From Galbibacter sp038433465 (lineage in GTDB: Bacteria; Bacteroidota; Bacteroidia; Flavobacteriales; Flavobacteriaceae), in contig NZ_JAESVF010000002.1 of NCBI RefSeq assembly GCF_038433465.1, forward strand, positions 310,001-374,000: DNA of 64,000 nt, written 5' to 3'. Of this stretch, positions 9,185 through 17,404 are shown piece by piece (position 1 is the stretch's first letter; the number at the start of each line of letters is the position of its first letter). The position numbers were made by a program, and so were the translations under genes. A model generated the notes under the pieces. That model was not told the DNA's origin, searched no databases, and was given only the letters and a program-made list of their open reading frames with translations.

Positions 9185-9242
9185 AAGCTTCAGTAAAAAT
9201 CTGTATAAATCAGAATAAAACTTCTACTTAAACAGTCTCTTT
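9170..9242. terminator. Bidirectional terminator between convergent genes
   Basis: AAAGAGACCGTTTAA (9170-9184) pairs with TTAAACAGTCTCTTT (9228-9242) with a single C-A mismatch. The left arm lies in the last codons of the MFS gene. The outer bases give a T run on each strand. Confidence 0.65.
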
Positions 9243-9248
9243 GGGCAC

Positions 9249-10493
9249 TTAATTAACAAAGTGTTTTACAAACCAAAAGTCTTGTAAATTGACATTGATG
9301 GTAATTAAATGATAGTTTTCTTTTACCAAAATGTTTTTAACAAAGCCCTTGGTTCCATAGCTGTAGGAAATATTTAGGGTTGAATTGTTTCGGTTGCTTA
9401 TAGGAAGTCCGAGTCCTCCTGTAAAGCTGTATCCGCTTATTTTGTCGTCGTTTATTTGCAAGTAGCCATCATCATAATTAATTCCTGTTCGGTAAGCTAT
9501 TCGTTTTAAATAACTATTATTGCGATTGTTGTTTTGATATTCAAATCCAATTCCGTAGCTATTTTGGTCGGTATACGTACCAATATGGTCGGTTTGATTG
9601 GTTGCATCCCAAAAACTTTTTCGGTAATCGGCATTTATTAAAAGTTGTTCATTAAAGAGTCTTGAGCTTATTCCAAGACCAAATTGTAAGGGTAAATCAA
9701 AATCTGCAGCATCATCTTCCACATCACTTTCAACGGTTGTACTGTTATAGTCGAGTGTTTTGTAGGTTGAACGCTCTAATGAACCTTTTAAGGTTGTAGG
9801 AAGTTTAACGGTAGCTCCAAGGGTTACATTTTTTAGCACGTCAATTTGAGTACCAAAACCTACTTGTACACCTCGGTAGGAGGTTTCTTCTTCCAGCCCA
9901 AATGCTGCTGAACTGATAGTGAAATTTTCTTCTTCTTGAATATTTCCAAATAATACAGATGCGTTAAAACCAACACTTATGCGAGGAGAAACCGAAAATC
10001 CGAAGTTTCCAGTAAATTCATTTAAACCTCCGCTACCTAAAATATTACTTTCAAAGACTTCTGTGGAACCTTCAATGTTGGTCTCAAGTCCGATAATAGA
10101 ATAGCCAACCTGACTGTACGGAATGAGTGTAAAACCCATTCCCATTTTTTGGTTTATCGGAAATGCTAATGCAATATTCGAGAAATTAAAACTGCTATTG
10201 TTTTCAGAATTATTCTTGTTTGCATAGTTGTTTATTTCTGCTTTTCCTCCAATATCAAATAAAAAATTGTTCTGCGGAATTAAAGCATACGATGCTGGGT
10301 TTAAGTTATTGATATAGCCGTTGGGTTTCATGGCAATTCCAGTATATCCCATGCCGTTTACTTTTCCAATACTACTTTGGTTGATAACTCCAAGTCCGTA
10401 TAAAGAATATGGCGAACTTGTTAAACTTTCCGATTGCGCATAGCTAAAAAATGAGCAAAACGCTAGTAATATGGCTATATTAATCTTCATCAT
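9249..10493 (-). CDS. Outer-membrane beta-barrel protein (FadL/OmpP1-like)
   Basis: Outer-membrane protein of 414 residues with a signal peptide (MMKINIAILLAFCSFFSYA, cut near residue 19). The N-terminal part SPYSLYGLGV, GMGYTGIAM and NNLNPASYALIPQNNFLFDIG resembles the hatch region of FadL/OmpP1-type barrels, and alternating strands follow to an aromatic C-terminal end. No ligand can be assigned. Its ATG overlaps the end of the DUF4270 gene by 14 bp, so the two are translationally coupled. The pair lies divergent from the kelch/DUF4907/LytS group and probably works with it in the envelope. Confidence 0.75.
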   Translation of the reverse strand: MMKINIAILLAFCSFFSYAQSESLTSSPYSLYGLGVINQSSIGKVNGMGYTGIAMKPNGYINNLNPASYALIPQNNFLFDIGGKAEINNYANKNNSENNSSFNFSNIALAFPINQKMGMGFTLIPYSQVGYSIIGLETNIEGSTEVFESNILGSGGLNEFTGNFGFSVSPRISVGFNASVLFGNIQEEENFTISSAAFGLEEETSYRGVQVGFGTQIDVLKNVTLGATVKLPTTLKGSLERSTYKTLDYNSTTVESDVEDDAADFDLPLQFGLGISSRLFNEQLLINADYRKSFWDATNQTDHIGTYTDQNSYGIGFEYQNNNRNNSYLKRIAYRTGINYDDGYLQINDDKISGYSFTGGLGLPISNRNNSTLNISYSYGTKGFVKNILVKENYHLITINVNLQDFWFVKHFVN

Positions 10494-11805
10494 AAACGGT
10501 ATAAATAAGGTTTAATTCAATAGTGTAACTGTCGTTGGTTGTTCCGTAAAGCATCATTCTGTCTACACTCGATTGGAAGTCGTTTGGAAGCAACGCAAAA
10601 GTAGTTGCCTCGTCGGTTTGGCTATTTAAAAGCGCTTCGGCAAAGGTGCTAAAAGGCAAAGTGTAGTAAATATTGTTAAACTCTTGGTCGGTTTTATTTA
10701 AGGTAGCCACCACAGCACTTCCATCACTGTAGGTAAGTTGCTGTGTTATTTTGTTGTTTTTGTCTATCTGAAAAATATTTAACGTATCTCTCAGTTTAAG
10801 TTGGTCGTTATACGACTGAATTACGGGGTTTATTTTAAGTGTTGCATCAAGAATAGTTCCTGTGCCCTCAATATCAAAAAGTGTTTTAATACTCGGGAAA
10901 TTAAAAGTACTCGCAATACCAATTCCCGATTGGATATAAGTTTGATTGTTGGTTGTAGTACTATTTAATCCTTCTTTTTGCGTGCCTAATCCTTGTATGT
11001 ATTCGTTTGGATTTTCTGCTGAAATTTGATTGAAAAAGGAATTGTAATCTGTTATTTTATTAATAGGAATGTCAATATAGCTTTGGGTGGTGTACGTATC
11101 TTCTTTAACAGAATAATACAAACGGAAGTAACACGAAGTGGTTTCCGTAGAAAAACCTATAACAGCACCATTATCGTTACTGCCTGGTTGAAGCGTAATA
11201 CCTTTAAAATAGTCTCTAAATTCATCGGAGTTTGTAATGTTTTTGGTTTGCAGTTTATCAAAAAACTCTTCCCCTAAAGTGTCGTTTATTTTAATTTCCA
11301 AAGTATCTGCTTCCATCGGTCTAGGTCGGTAGCTAAGCACGCCAAGGTCTTCCGTATCGAAGTCGATTTTACTAGTGTTGTAAAAAGATTCGTCTTCGGG
11401 TTTTAGCTTTTCTAAAACTCTTTTTATATGAATTTCGTTATACTGAATTGTGTCGTTGTAATAGTAATTGTCGTAATGCAAATACATCGCGATACTATCG
11501 TAAGTAGCTTCGCTATCGATGGAATAACTATTTGGCAAAATTTCAAAAAAGCTGGCAGTCTTAACACTTCCAAACTCGGGGTCTTTGTATTGGCCAACTA
11601 AAATTCTATTGGCATTAGAAGTAACCAAACTATCAAATTTAAAAGTAGAAGTTTCTATGGTTAACGTATCGATTTGAATAACTCTAATTTGACTATTTGC
11701 AAAGGAGTTTCCTGTATTAAAATCAGGGTCGTAGCTACTGTCTTCTGTACAGGAAGCCAAGCATATAATTAATAAAATAAGACTGAAAAATAAAGTATTC
11801 CGCAT
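10480..11805 (-). CDS. DUF4270 family lipoprotein
   Basis: Lipoprotein of 441 residues with lipobox LASC at Cys19, followed by TEDSSYDPDF, an acidic run of the kind linked to surface export in Bacteroidota. The body matches DUF4270: the VIQIDTLTIETSTFKFDSL opening, VGQYKDPEFGSVKTASFFE, and paired beta-rich halves. The family is widespread in Bacteroidota and uncharacterised. The last 14 bp overlap the start of the outer-membrane barrel gene, so both products are probably made together. A surface or outer-membrane complex with that barrel is an inference from the overlap. Confidence 0.8.
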   Translation of the reverse strand: MRNTLFFSLILLIICLASCTEDSSYDPDFNTGNSFANSQIRVIQIDTLTIETSTFKFDSLVTSNANRILVGQYKDPEFGSVKTASFFEILPNSYSIDSEATYDSIAMYLHYDNYYYNDTIQYNEIHIKRVLEKLKPEDESFYNTSKIDFDTEDLGVLSYRPRPMEADTLEIKINDTLGEEFFDKLQTKNITNSDEFRDYFKGITLQPGSNDNGAVIGFSTETTSCYFRLYYSVKEDTYTTQSYIDIPINKITDYNSFFNQISAENPNEYIQGLGTQKEGLNSTTTNNQTYIQSGIGIASTFNFPSIKTLFDIEGTGTILDATLKINPVIQSYNDQLKLRDTLNIFQIDKNNKITQQLTYSDGSAVVATLNKTDQEFNNIYYTLPFSTFAEALLNSQTDEATTFALLPNDFQSSVDRMMLYGTTNDSYTIELNLIYTVYDED

Positions 11806-12022
11806 GGGTTTTTTTGGTAAATGTAATAGGGTGGTAGCAGTTGTAAAACCTTAATATATGTGTGAAATGTTTTTGTATACCAACCTTTAAAAAACACCGA
11901 TGAAATATAGCATTCCCACTTATAGATAAATACGCGGTATTCGTATACTAAAACAGCCAGTTTATATATTCGATTTCGTGGGCTTTTATTCCTGACCTAG
12001 TTTTACCAAAAAATTTATCTCA

Positions 12023-13015
12023 ATGAAACGTATTTACAATTTAAAATCAATAGCACTTGTAGTTTTTATAGCTACAGCTTTTGTAGGATGCTCGTCTGAT
12101 GATGACGATGAAGAGTTAGGAAACTGGATTGACCGTTCTATTTTTGATGGTACTCCCCGCAGTGGTTCTTCTGCATTTACCATTGGAAACATAGGGTATA
12201 TGGGAGTTGGTTATGATGGCGATGATTATTTAAATGATTTTTGGGCTTATGATATGGACGGAAATTATTGGTCGCAAAAAGCAGACTTTCCAGGGGTAGC
12301 ACGAAGTGCAGCCGTAGGATTTACGATAAACGAAAAAGGATATATAGGAACAGGATATGATGGAGTAGATGAACTGGGCGATTTTTACCAATACAATCCG
12401 TCAACAAATACATGGACAGCAATTGCAGATTTTCCAGGAACACATCGTCGAAGTGCTACTGCCTTTAGTGTGGATGGATATGGGTTTGTAGGAACTGGAT
12501 TTGATGGCGATAACGACCGAAAAGACTTTTGGAAATACGACCCAACTGCCGATACTTGGACAGAACTCGAAGGTTACGGCGGAACTAAAAAGCGAGCAGC
12601 TACAGCTTTTGTGCTTGACGGAATTGCCTATTTAGGAACGGGCGTTTCAAACGGTGTCTATCTAGACGATTTTTGGAGCTTTGACCCAAGTACAAACCAG
12701 TGGACAAAACTTTTAGATTTAGACGAAGAAGATAGTTATAACATCGTACGAAGTAATGCGGTAAGTTTTACAATGAATGGCTACGGATATGTTGTAAGCG
12801 GACAACAAAGTGGAGCCGTTGCAAGTGCGTGGCAATACAACCCAATTGACGATACTTGGGAAGAAATGACAAGTTTTGAAGGTTCTTCGCGTCAAGATGC
12901 AATTGCATTTTCAAATGGTGTTAGAAGCTTTGTAGGCTTGGGTAGAACAGGAAGTCTTTACCTAGACGATTTAGATGAATTCTTTCCAGATATGGAATAC
13001 GATGATGAAGATTAA
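12023..13015 (+). CDS. Kelch-repeat surface lipoprotein
   Basis: Lipoprotein of 330 residues: signal peptide ending FVGC with lipid-bearing Cys23, then SSDDDDEE, an acidic tract resembling the Bacteroidota lipoprotein export signal for the cell surface. The remainder consists of about six kelch repeats (one beta-propeller) with recurring units such as SAFTIGNIGYMGVGYDG, DFWAYDMDGNYWSQK and ATAFSVDGYGFVGTG. Kelch propellers bind proteins or sugars; the ligand here is unknown. It begins a plus-strand group with DUF4907 and a LytS/LytTR pair, and faces the DUF4270/barrel pair across a 217-bp divergent promoter region. Confidence 0.85.
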   Translation: MKRIYNLKSIALVVFIATAFVGCSSDDDDEELGNWIDRSIFDGTPRSGSSAFTIGNIGYMGVGYDGDDYLNDFWAYDMDGNYWSQKADFPGVARSAAVGFTINEKGYIGTGYDGVDELGDFYQYNPSTNTWTAIADFPGTHRRSATAFSVDGYGFVGTGFDGDNDRKDFWKYDPTADTWTELEGYGGTKKRAATAFVLDGIAYLGTGVSNGVYLDDFWSFDPSTNQWTKLLDLDEEDSYNIVRSNAVSFTMNGYGYVVSGQQSGAVASAWQYNPIDDTWEEMTSFEGSSRQDAIAFSNGVRSFVGLGRTGSLYLDDLDEFFPDMEYDDED

Positions 13016-13044
13016 AGCGAGAAATTTCTTGCTTGTTTGTTGAG

Positions 13045-13090
13045 TTTTTAAATGCGAGGTGTGCCGGATACACGCCTCGCAATTTAAAAA
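13045..13090 (+). other. Intercistronic hairpin between kelch and DUF4907 genes
   Basis: GCGAGG-t-GTG (13054-13062) pairs with CAC-g-CCTCGC (13071-13080), and the stem continues outward as TTTTTAAAT (13045-13053) with ATTTAAAAA (13082-13090). The downstream flank is an A tract, not a T tract, so on the plus strand it looks like an mRNA processing or stability element rather than a standard terminator. Confidence 0.5.
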
Positions 13091-13123
13091 AATAACACTT
13101 TTTAATTTTAAGATTTTATTTAG

Positions 13124-13441
13124 ATGAGGTTAAATAAAACCCAAAGTTACGTGCTTGTAGCCAGTTGTTTAGTATTATTATCCCTGTGTTTTTTTATAAA
13201 GAATAATCCTTTGGACACAGAAATTATAAACGTTGAAGATGGTTACGGCTACGAAATTTATTACAAAGAAAAATTACTTATTAAGCAAAAATATATTCCT
13301 GCAATTGCTACTCAAAAATCATTTAAAACAAAGCAAGATGCACAAAAAGTAGCCTTGCTTGTAGCACAAAAAATTAAAAAGAAACAAAAACCCGTAGTGC
13401 AAATAACCGAACTAGATAGTTTGAACATTCAACGAAATTAA
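13124..13441 (+). CDS. DUF4907 domain protein
   Basis: Small protein of 105 residues with one N-terminal hydrophobic segment (about residues 9-25) that acts as signal anchor or signal peptide; there is no clear lipobox cysteine. The rest matches DUF4907: EDGYGYEIYYKEKLLIKQKYIPAI and a KTKQDAQKVALLVAQKI helix. The family is uncharacterised and commonly sits near kelch and DUF4270 genes in Bacteroidota, as here. The LytS-type kinase gene begins 9 bp downstream, so they are probably cotranscribed. Confidence 0.75.
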   Translation: MRLNKTQSYVLVASCLVLLSLCFFIKNNPLDTEIINVEDGYGYEIYYKEKLLIKQKYIPAIATQKSFKTKQDAQKVALLVAQKIKKKQKPVVQITELDSLNIQRN

Positions 13442-13450
13442 TTTTAAGAA

Positions 13451-14524
13451 TTGGTAAGGTCTTCAAAAGATATTGTAAAAGAAATTATGCTACACTTTTT
13501 GGTGTGGCTTTGTTGGTTTGGCGTCATGTTATTTCAGGCGTATAACAATACAGGGACTTTTAATTTAATGGCAACGCTCTCTCCGAGGTTTTTCATTAAT
13601 ATTTTATTGTTCTATTTTAACTATTATGTACTCGTGCCGGAGTTGCTTCTTAAAAAGCGAATTGTTTTATACGTGTTAATTTCAGCAGTAGTAATAGTGT
13701 TGGTAAATTACATTATGGAGCGTGTTTTTCCGCCAGAAATTATGTTTCCTAGAGATTTAGGTCCTCTACCAAAGTTTCCTTCTCCCGACGAAATGCGAGC
13801 ACGTTTTCCAAAAGGCGATTGGTTTCGATTTAAAATGTTTATCGGTCCTGCCATTGGAGTTGCTTTTTACTTTGTGGTTGGTACCATTATTAGAGTGTAT
13901 ATCGAATGGAATAAAAACGAACGTATTCGTGAGAAAACCGAACACGAAAAGATTAATTCGGAGCTTCAGTTTTTAAAAACACAATTAAATCCGCATTTTC
14001 TTTTTAACTCTCTAAATGCGGTTTATACGCTATCTATAAAGAAATCGCCAGATACTTCCGAAGCAATTATTAACCTATCGGAATTAATGCGCTACATGAT
14101 CTATGAAGCAAATAGAGGAGTGGTTGCGCTCGATAAGGAAATAGATTACATAAAGAGTTATATTAAACTACAAAGTTTACGATTGCCAAACGCCGAAAAT
14201 GTGTACGTTAATATTTATGGCGATGCCAAAGACAAAACAATTAAACCGTTACTTTTTATTTCATTTATTGAAAATGCCTTTAAATACGGAACCGATTACC
14301 GTGGCGACACTTGGGTTAAAATTGTGATTTCAATTTTAGACAACAGTGTTAATTTAATGGTGAAGAATAAAATTGGTATCGTAAAAAAATCTCCTGAAAA
14401 CTCTGGAATAGGACTTGAAAATATTCAAAACCGACTCAAATTACTTTACCCTGAAAAGCATGAATTATCCATACTTAACGATGGCGAATATTATACCATC
14501 AATTTAACAATTTTAAATAATTAA
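13451..14524 (+). CDS. LytS-type sensor histidine kinase
   Basis: Membrane histidine kinase of 357 residues. Four hydrophobic segments (about 14-30, 46-66, 71-88 and 128-150) precede the His_kinase domain with the signature LNPHFLFNSLNAVY, phospho-acceptor His182. The ATPase N-box is FIENAFKYG and a G-box GIGLENIQNRL follows. It has no extended periplasmic sensor, so it probably reads a signal in or near the membrane. The TTG start at 13451 follows the previous stop by 9 bp; the ATG at 13487 is an alternative that shortens the protein by 12 residues. The partner LytTR regulator starts 3 bp after its stop. Confidence 0.88.
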   Translation: MVRSSKDIVKEIMLHFLVWLCWFGVMLFQAYNNTGTFNLMATLSPRFFINILLFYFNYYVLVPELLLKKRIVLYVLISAVVIVLVNYIMERVFPPEIMFPRDLGPLPKFPSPDEMRARFPKGDWFRFKMFIGPAIGVAFYFVVGTIIRVYIEWNKNERIREKTEHEKINSELQFLKTQLNPHFLFNSLNAVYTLSIKKSPDTSEAIINLSELMRYMIYEANRGVVALDKEIDYIKSYIKLQSLRLPNAENVYVNIYGDAKDKTIKPLLFISFIENAFKYGTDYRGDTWVKIVISILDNSVNLMVKNKIGIVKKSPENSGIGLENIQNRLKLLYPEKHELSILNDGEYYTINLTILNN

Positions 14525-14527
14525 CGC

Positions 14528-15256
14528 ATGCGGTGTATTATTATAGACGACGAACCTTTGGCGATAGATTTGATAAAAGAATATTGCAGTAAACTCGATT
14601 TTATAAACGTTGTTGGCATTTTTACCAATGCGCTTGATGCTATTGTAACGATTAAAGAAAAAGATATTGATTTGATTTTTTCTGATATCGAAATGCCTCA
14701 AATAAACGGTATCGATTTTATAAGTTCGTTAGACAATAAGCCGTTGTTTATTTTCACTACTGCATATTCTCAATATGCGGTTGAAGGTTTTGAGCTTAAT
14801 GCGGTAGATTATCTGGTAAAACCCATTCCGTACCATCGTTTTATAAAAGCAGTTACACGAGCAAAAGAGATTATTTCTAATAAAAATACAACTATGACGG
14901 CCAATGTTTTTTCGTCTACTGGCGATATAAAGTCAGAAAACAACTATATATTTGTGAAATCTGACTATGAGAATATAAAAGTTAATCTAGAAGATATTAA
15001 ATATATTCAAGGACTTAAAGACTACTTAAAAGTTCATATAGAAGGAACCAATAAACCCATCCTCACATTAATGAGTTTTAAAGAATTACTGTTAAAACTC
15101 CCAGAAAAAGACTTTGTTAGGATACATCGATCTTTTGTAATTAATGTCCCCTTTGTCAAAACCATTCAGAAAAATAAAGTGGTTATTGACGATATCCGAA
15201 TTCCGATAGGCGAAAGCTACAAGGAAGAGTTTTATAACAGATTAGGAATTAAATAA
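14528..15256 (+). CDS. LytTR-family response regulator
   Basis: Response regulator of 242 residues paired with the LytS kinase immediately upstream. Receiver domain about 1-120 with D7/D8, phospho-acceptor D53 in FSDIEMP and K in YLVKPI; LytTR DNA-binding domain about 140-242 with FVKSDYENIKVNLEDIKYI and FVRIHRSFVINV. The 3-bp spacing to the kinase indicates a cotranscribed two-component system. The natural targets are the surrounding envelope genes, including the divergent DUF4270/barrel pair, but no LytTR direct repeat was certain by eye. Confidence 0.9.
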   Translation: MRCIIIDDEPLAIDLIKEYCSKLDFINVVGIFTNALDAIVTIKEKDIDLIFSDIEMPQINGIDFISSLDNKPLFIFTTAYSQYAVEGFELNAVDYLVKPIPYHRFIKAVTRAKEIISNKNTTMTANVFSSTGDIKSENNYIFVKSDYENIKVNLEDIKYIQGLKDYLKVHIEGTNKPILTLMSFKELLLKLPEKDFVRIHRSFVINVPFVKTIQKNKVVIDDIRIPIGESYKEEFYNRLGIK

Positions 15257-15266
15257 CAATTGAAAA

Positions 15267-15956
15267 ATGGATAGAAAGAAATTTTTAAAACGTGGTGTAT
15301 TGGGTATTGGAACTTTGGCTTTTATACCAACAGCCGTTACTTCATGCTCAGATGATGACGACTCAAACACAGGAAGCTCTTCTGATTGCGAATTATCACC
15401 AAGAGAAACCGAAGGGCCATTTCCAATAAAATCTCCATCAGAATTAGTATTGTCTAATATTGTTTCTGATAGAAGTGGAGTTGCGATGGTAATTAATATT
15501 CAAGTAGTAGATAACGATACCAACTGTGAGCCGATAGAAGGTGTTTTTGTTGATATTTGGCATTGCGACGCCGATGGGAACTACTCAGAATACGGAAACA
15601 CACAAATGCAACAAACGGATTATACCGATAAACACTTTTTAAGAGGAAGGCAAACAACCGATGCCTCTGGAAATGTTTCGTTTGTTAGTATCTATCCAGG
15701 TTGGTATAGAGGTAGAGCACCGCATATTCATGTGGAAGTTTTAGATAGTAATGAAAATTCATTGATGGTAACTCAAATTGCTTTTCCTGAAGATACTTCT
15801 AGTGGTGTTTATGCAACCACTGGGTATAATGGGGAACCAGACACTTCAAATACTTCCGACAATGTATTTTCAGATAGTTTAGCAAATAACATGGCAGACA
15901 GTATCACTGGAAATACAACCGACGGGTTTGTGTTAACAAAAGTAATTACAGTATAA
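15267..15956 (+). CDS. Intradiol ring-cleavage dioxygenase-like lipoprotein
   Basis: Protein of 229 residues. An N-terminal basic KKFLKRG and hydrophobic stretch lead to TAVTSC with candidate lipid-bearing Cys27, followed by SDDDDSN, which looks like a surface export signal. The body has the intradiol dioxygenase beta fold: GVFVDIWHCDADGNYSEY, with a tyrosine in the position of an iron ligand, and YPGWYRGRAPHIHVEV, with the second tyrosine and both histidine ligands. Such enzymes use Fe(III) to open catechol rings. It starts 10 bp after the LytTR regulator, so it is probably in that operon. The substrate and enzymatic activity are unproven; surface location is inference. Confidence 0.8.
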   Translation: MDRKKFLKRGVLGIGTLAFIPTAVTSCSDDDDSNTGSSSDCELSPRETEGPFPIKSPSELVLSNIVSDRSGVAMVINIQVVDNDTNCEPIEGVFVDIWHCDADGNYSEYGNTQMQQTDYTDKHFLRGRQTTDASGNVSFVSIYPGWYRGRAPHIHVEVLDSNENSLMVTQIAFPEDTSSGVYATTGYNGEPDTSNTSDNVFSDSLANNMADSITGNTTDGFVLTKVITV

Positions 15957-15965
15957 ATTTTAAAG

Positions 15966-16017
15966 GGGCTGTCCTAAAGGTTTCATTTTAGTTGAAACTT
16001 TTAAGATAGCCTTTTTA
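15966..16017. terminator. Bidirectional terminator between convergent genes
   Basis: GGCTGTCCTAAAGGTTTC (15967 on) pairs with GAAACTTTTAAGATAGCC (ending 16011) with a few mismatches, followed by TTTTT on the plus strand and AAAA before it, giving a T run on the minus strand. Confidence 0.7.
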
Positions 16018-17283
16018 ATTGTTTATTTTATGCGAAAACAATTTTGGGTTTATCACTAACATTGCCCATCCCCAATTGTTTGTATTATCATGAGGTCTTC
16101 CGTCTTTTATCAAACTCATACTTTCTGAAGCAAACATATGAGAGTAACCTACTTTTAGCGTAGCAAACTTCATGAGTTTATGTGAGTATTGTAAATCGAT
16201 TTCTGTTCCTAAATAGGCATCTGCATTATCTGAAAGATTACCATTTGCAGCAAAATAATGTATGGAAGTTAGAAGGTTTGCTTTTTCACTAGTTTTAAAT
16301 ACCACTTTTCCGTAGATGTCATTTAAACCAGCGCTGTTTGCATAGTTTCCAACATAAAAATAATCCATGAACCCGTTGTGCGCATGATTTGTTCCGTATA
16401 AAGGGAAAAACGATTTATCTGGAGTTTCACCTTGATCTGAGCCACTTAATATTTCAAAACCAACTGCAAATAATGTATTTTGTGGTTTGTAGCTACCTTC
16501 CAACATTAGTTCGTAGGCGTTTAAGTTTGTGTTAATCGGGTAAGCTTTTCCAAACTGATAATATGCACTACCAGAAATGTTTACGGTAGCTATTGGGAAT
16601 TTAAAGTAACTTCCAACGGTGTGTGTATAGTATACACCATCGGCTTGATCATTTTCATCAAACTTTTGAAAACCAGTATTTAAAAACAAGAAACTAGCAG
16701 AAGCTTTTTCCCACGTTTTTTTAGCGTATAGATATTGCATGGTTTTATAGGTGAAAAAACCAGGAACATTGTAAGCTGTTCCTTCGTTTTGTTGACTTGT
16801 CTGGCTAAAGGCAAAACCAACATCTGTTATAAAAGAAGAGTTTTGGTATTTAATCAATGCTGCATCGTGAAATCGACCTTGCATCGCCCAATCTAAGCCA
16901 CCAAAGATGCGTTCATTATCATAGGCTATACTTTGTCTTCCTAGTTTTGTAGACCAATTTTTACTGATTTTTAATTCCGCCCAAGCTTGAAATAATGAAA
17001 AAGAATCGTTTCCATCAATAGGAAGTATTTGCCGCGTATCTCCCCAAGTACTAACATCTTGCACGCTAAACATAACTTTTAACAATTCAGATTGATAATC
17101 AATATTTAGTCGAGATCGTTGTGTTACAAATGCTGCTGGATCTGCACCATCTGGGAATAGTGTACTATAACCGTGTCGGTACTCAAAACGCGGACGTAAA
17201 TCGGCTGATACATCAATAGTTTGACTTTTTAATGTTGTTGTGAATCCAACAACGAGAAATAGATAGGTGTATATTTTTTTCAT
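16015..17283 (-). CDS. Alginate_exp-type outer-membrane porin
   Basis: Outer-membrane barrel of 422 residues with a signal peptide (cut near residue 20, LKSQT). Features such as DLRPRFEYRHGYS, the repeated RSRLNIDYQSELLKV pattern, KISKNWSTKLGRQSIAYDNERIFG and QGRFHDAALIKY match the alginate-export family (Alginate_exp), whose members are 18-strand barrels for anions and other small solutes. The product is likely a porin, not an alginate exporter: no alginate genes are present. Its promoter carries the same TAAGTA-N4-TACTTA palindrome as narK and nirB, and it lies divergent from the molybdenum cofactor genes. I infer a role in nitrate or nitrite passage through the outer membrane. Confidence 0.75.
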   Translation of the reverse strand: MKKIYTYLFLVVGFTTTLKSQTIDVSADLRPRFEYRHGYSTLFPDGADPAAFVTQRSRLNIDYQSELLKVMFSVQDVSTWGDTRQILPIDGNDSFSLFQAWAELKISKNWSTKLGRQSIAYDNERIFGGLDWAMQGRFHDAALIKYQNSSFITDVGFAFSQTSQQNEGTAYNVPGFFTYKTMQYLYAKKTWEKASASFLFLNTGFQKFDENDQADGVYYTHTVGSYFKFPIATVNISGSAYYQFGKAYPINTNLNAYELMLEGSYKPQNTLFAVGFEILSGSDQGETPDKSFFPLYGTNHAHNGFMDYFYVGNYANSAGLNDIYGKVVFKTSEKANLLTSIHYFAANGNLSDNADAYLGTEIDLQYSHKLMKFATLKVGYSHMFASESMSLIKDGRPHDNTNNWGWAMLVINPKLFSHKINN

Positions 17284-17300
17284 AACTAATAAATTTCACA

Positions 17301-17322
17301 CTAATCTAAGTATAAATACTTA
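17301..17322 (-). promoter_or_regulatory. Porin promoter with TAAGTA-N4-TACTTA palindrome
   Basis: 17307-17322 reads TAAGTATAAATACTTA, an exact 6-4-6 palindrome centred 31.5 bp before the porin start codon. Its end overlaps a -7-like box TAGATTAG on the minus strand (17301-17308, one mismatch to TAnnTTTG). It lies in the 121-bp gap shared with moeA, whose start is 90 bp away on the other side. A TACGTA hexamer at 17339-17344 may be an additional half-site. Confidence 0.65.
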
Positions 17323-17404
17323 ATAATTATATTTTTTATACGTATTTTTTTGTAGGATAGAAGAAAATTATCTGTAAGTTTGTTTAATACAAATACTAAT
17401 CTTG

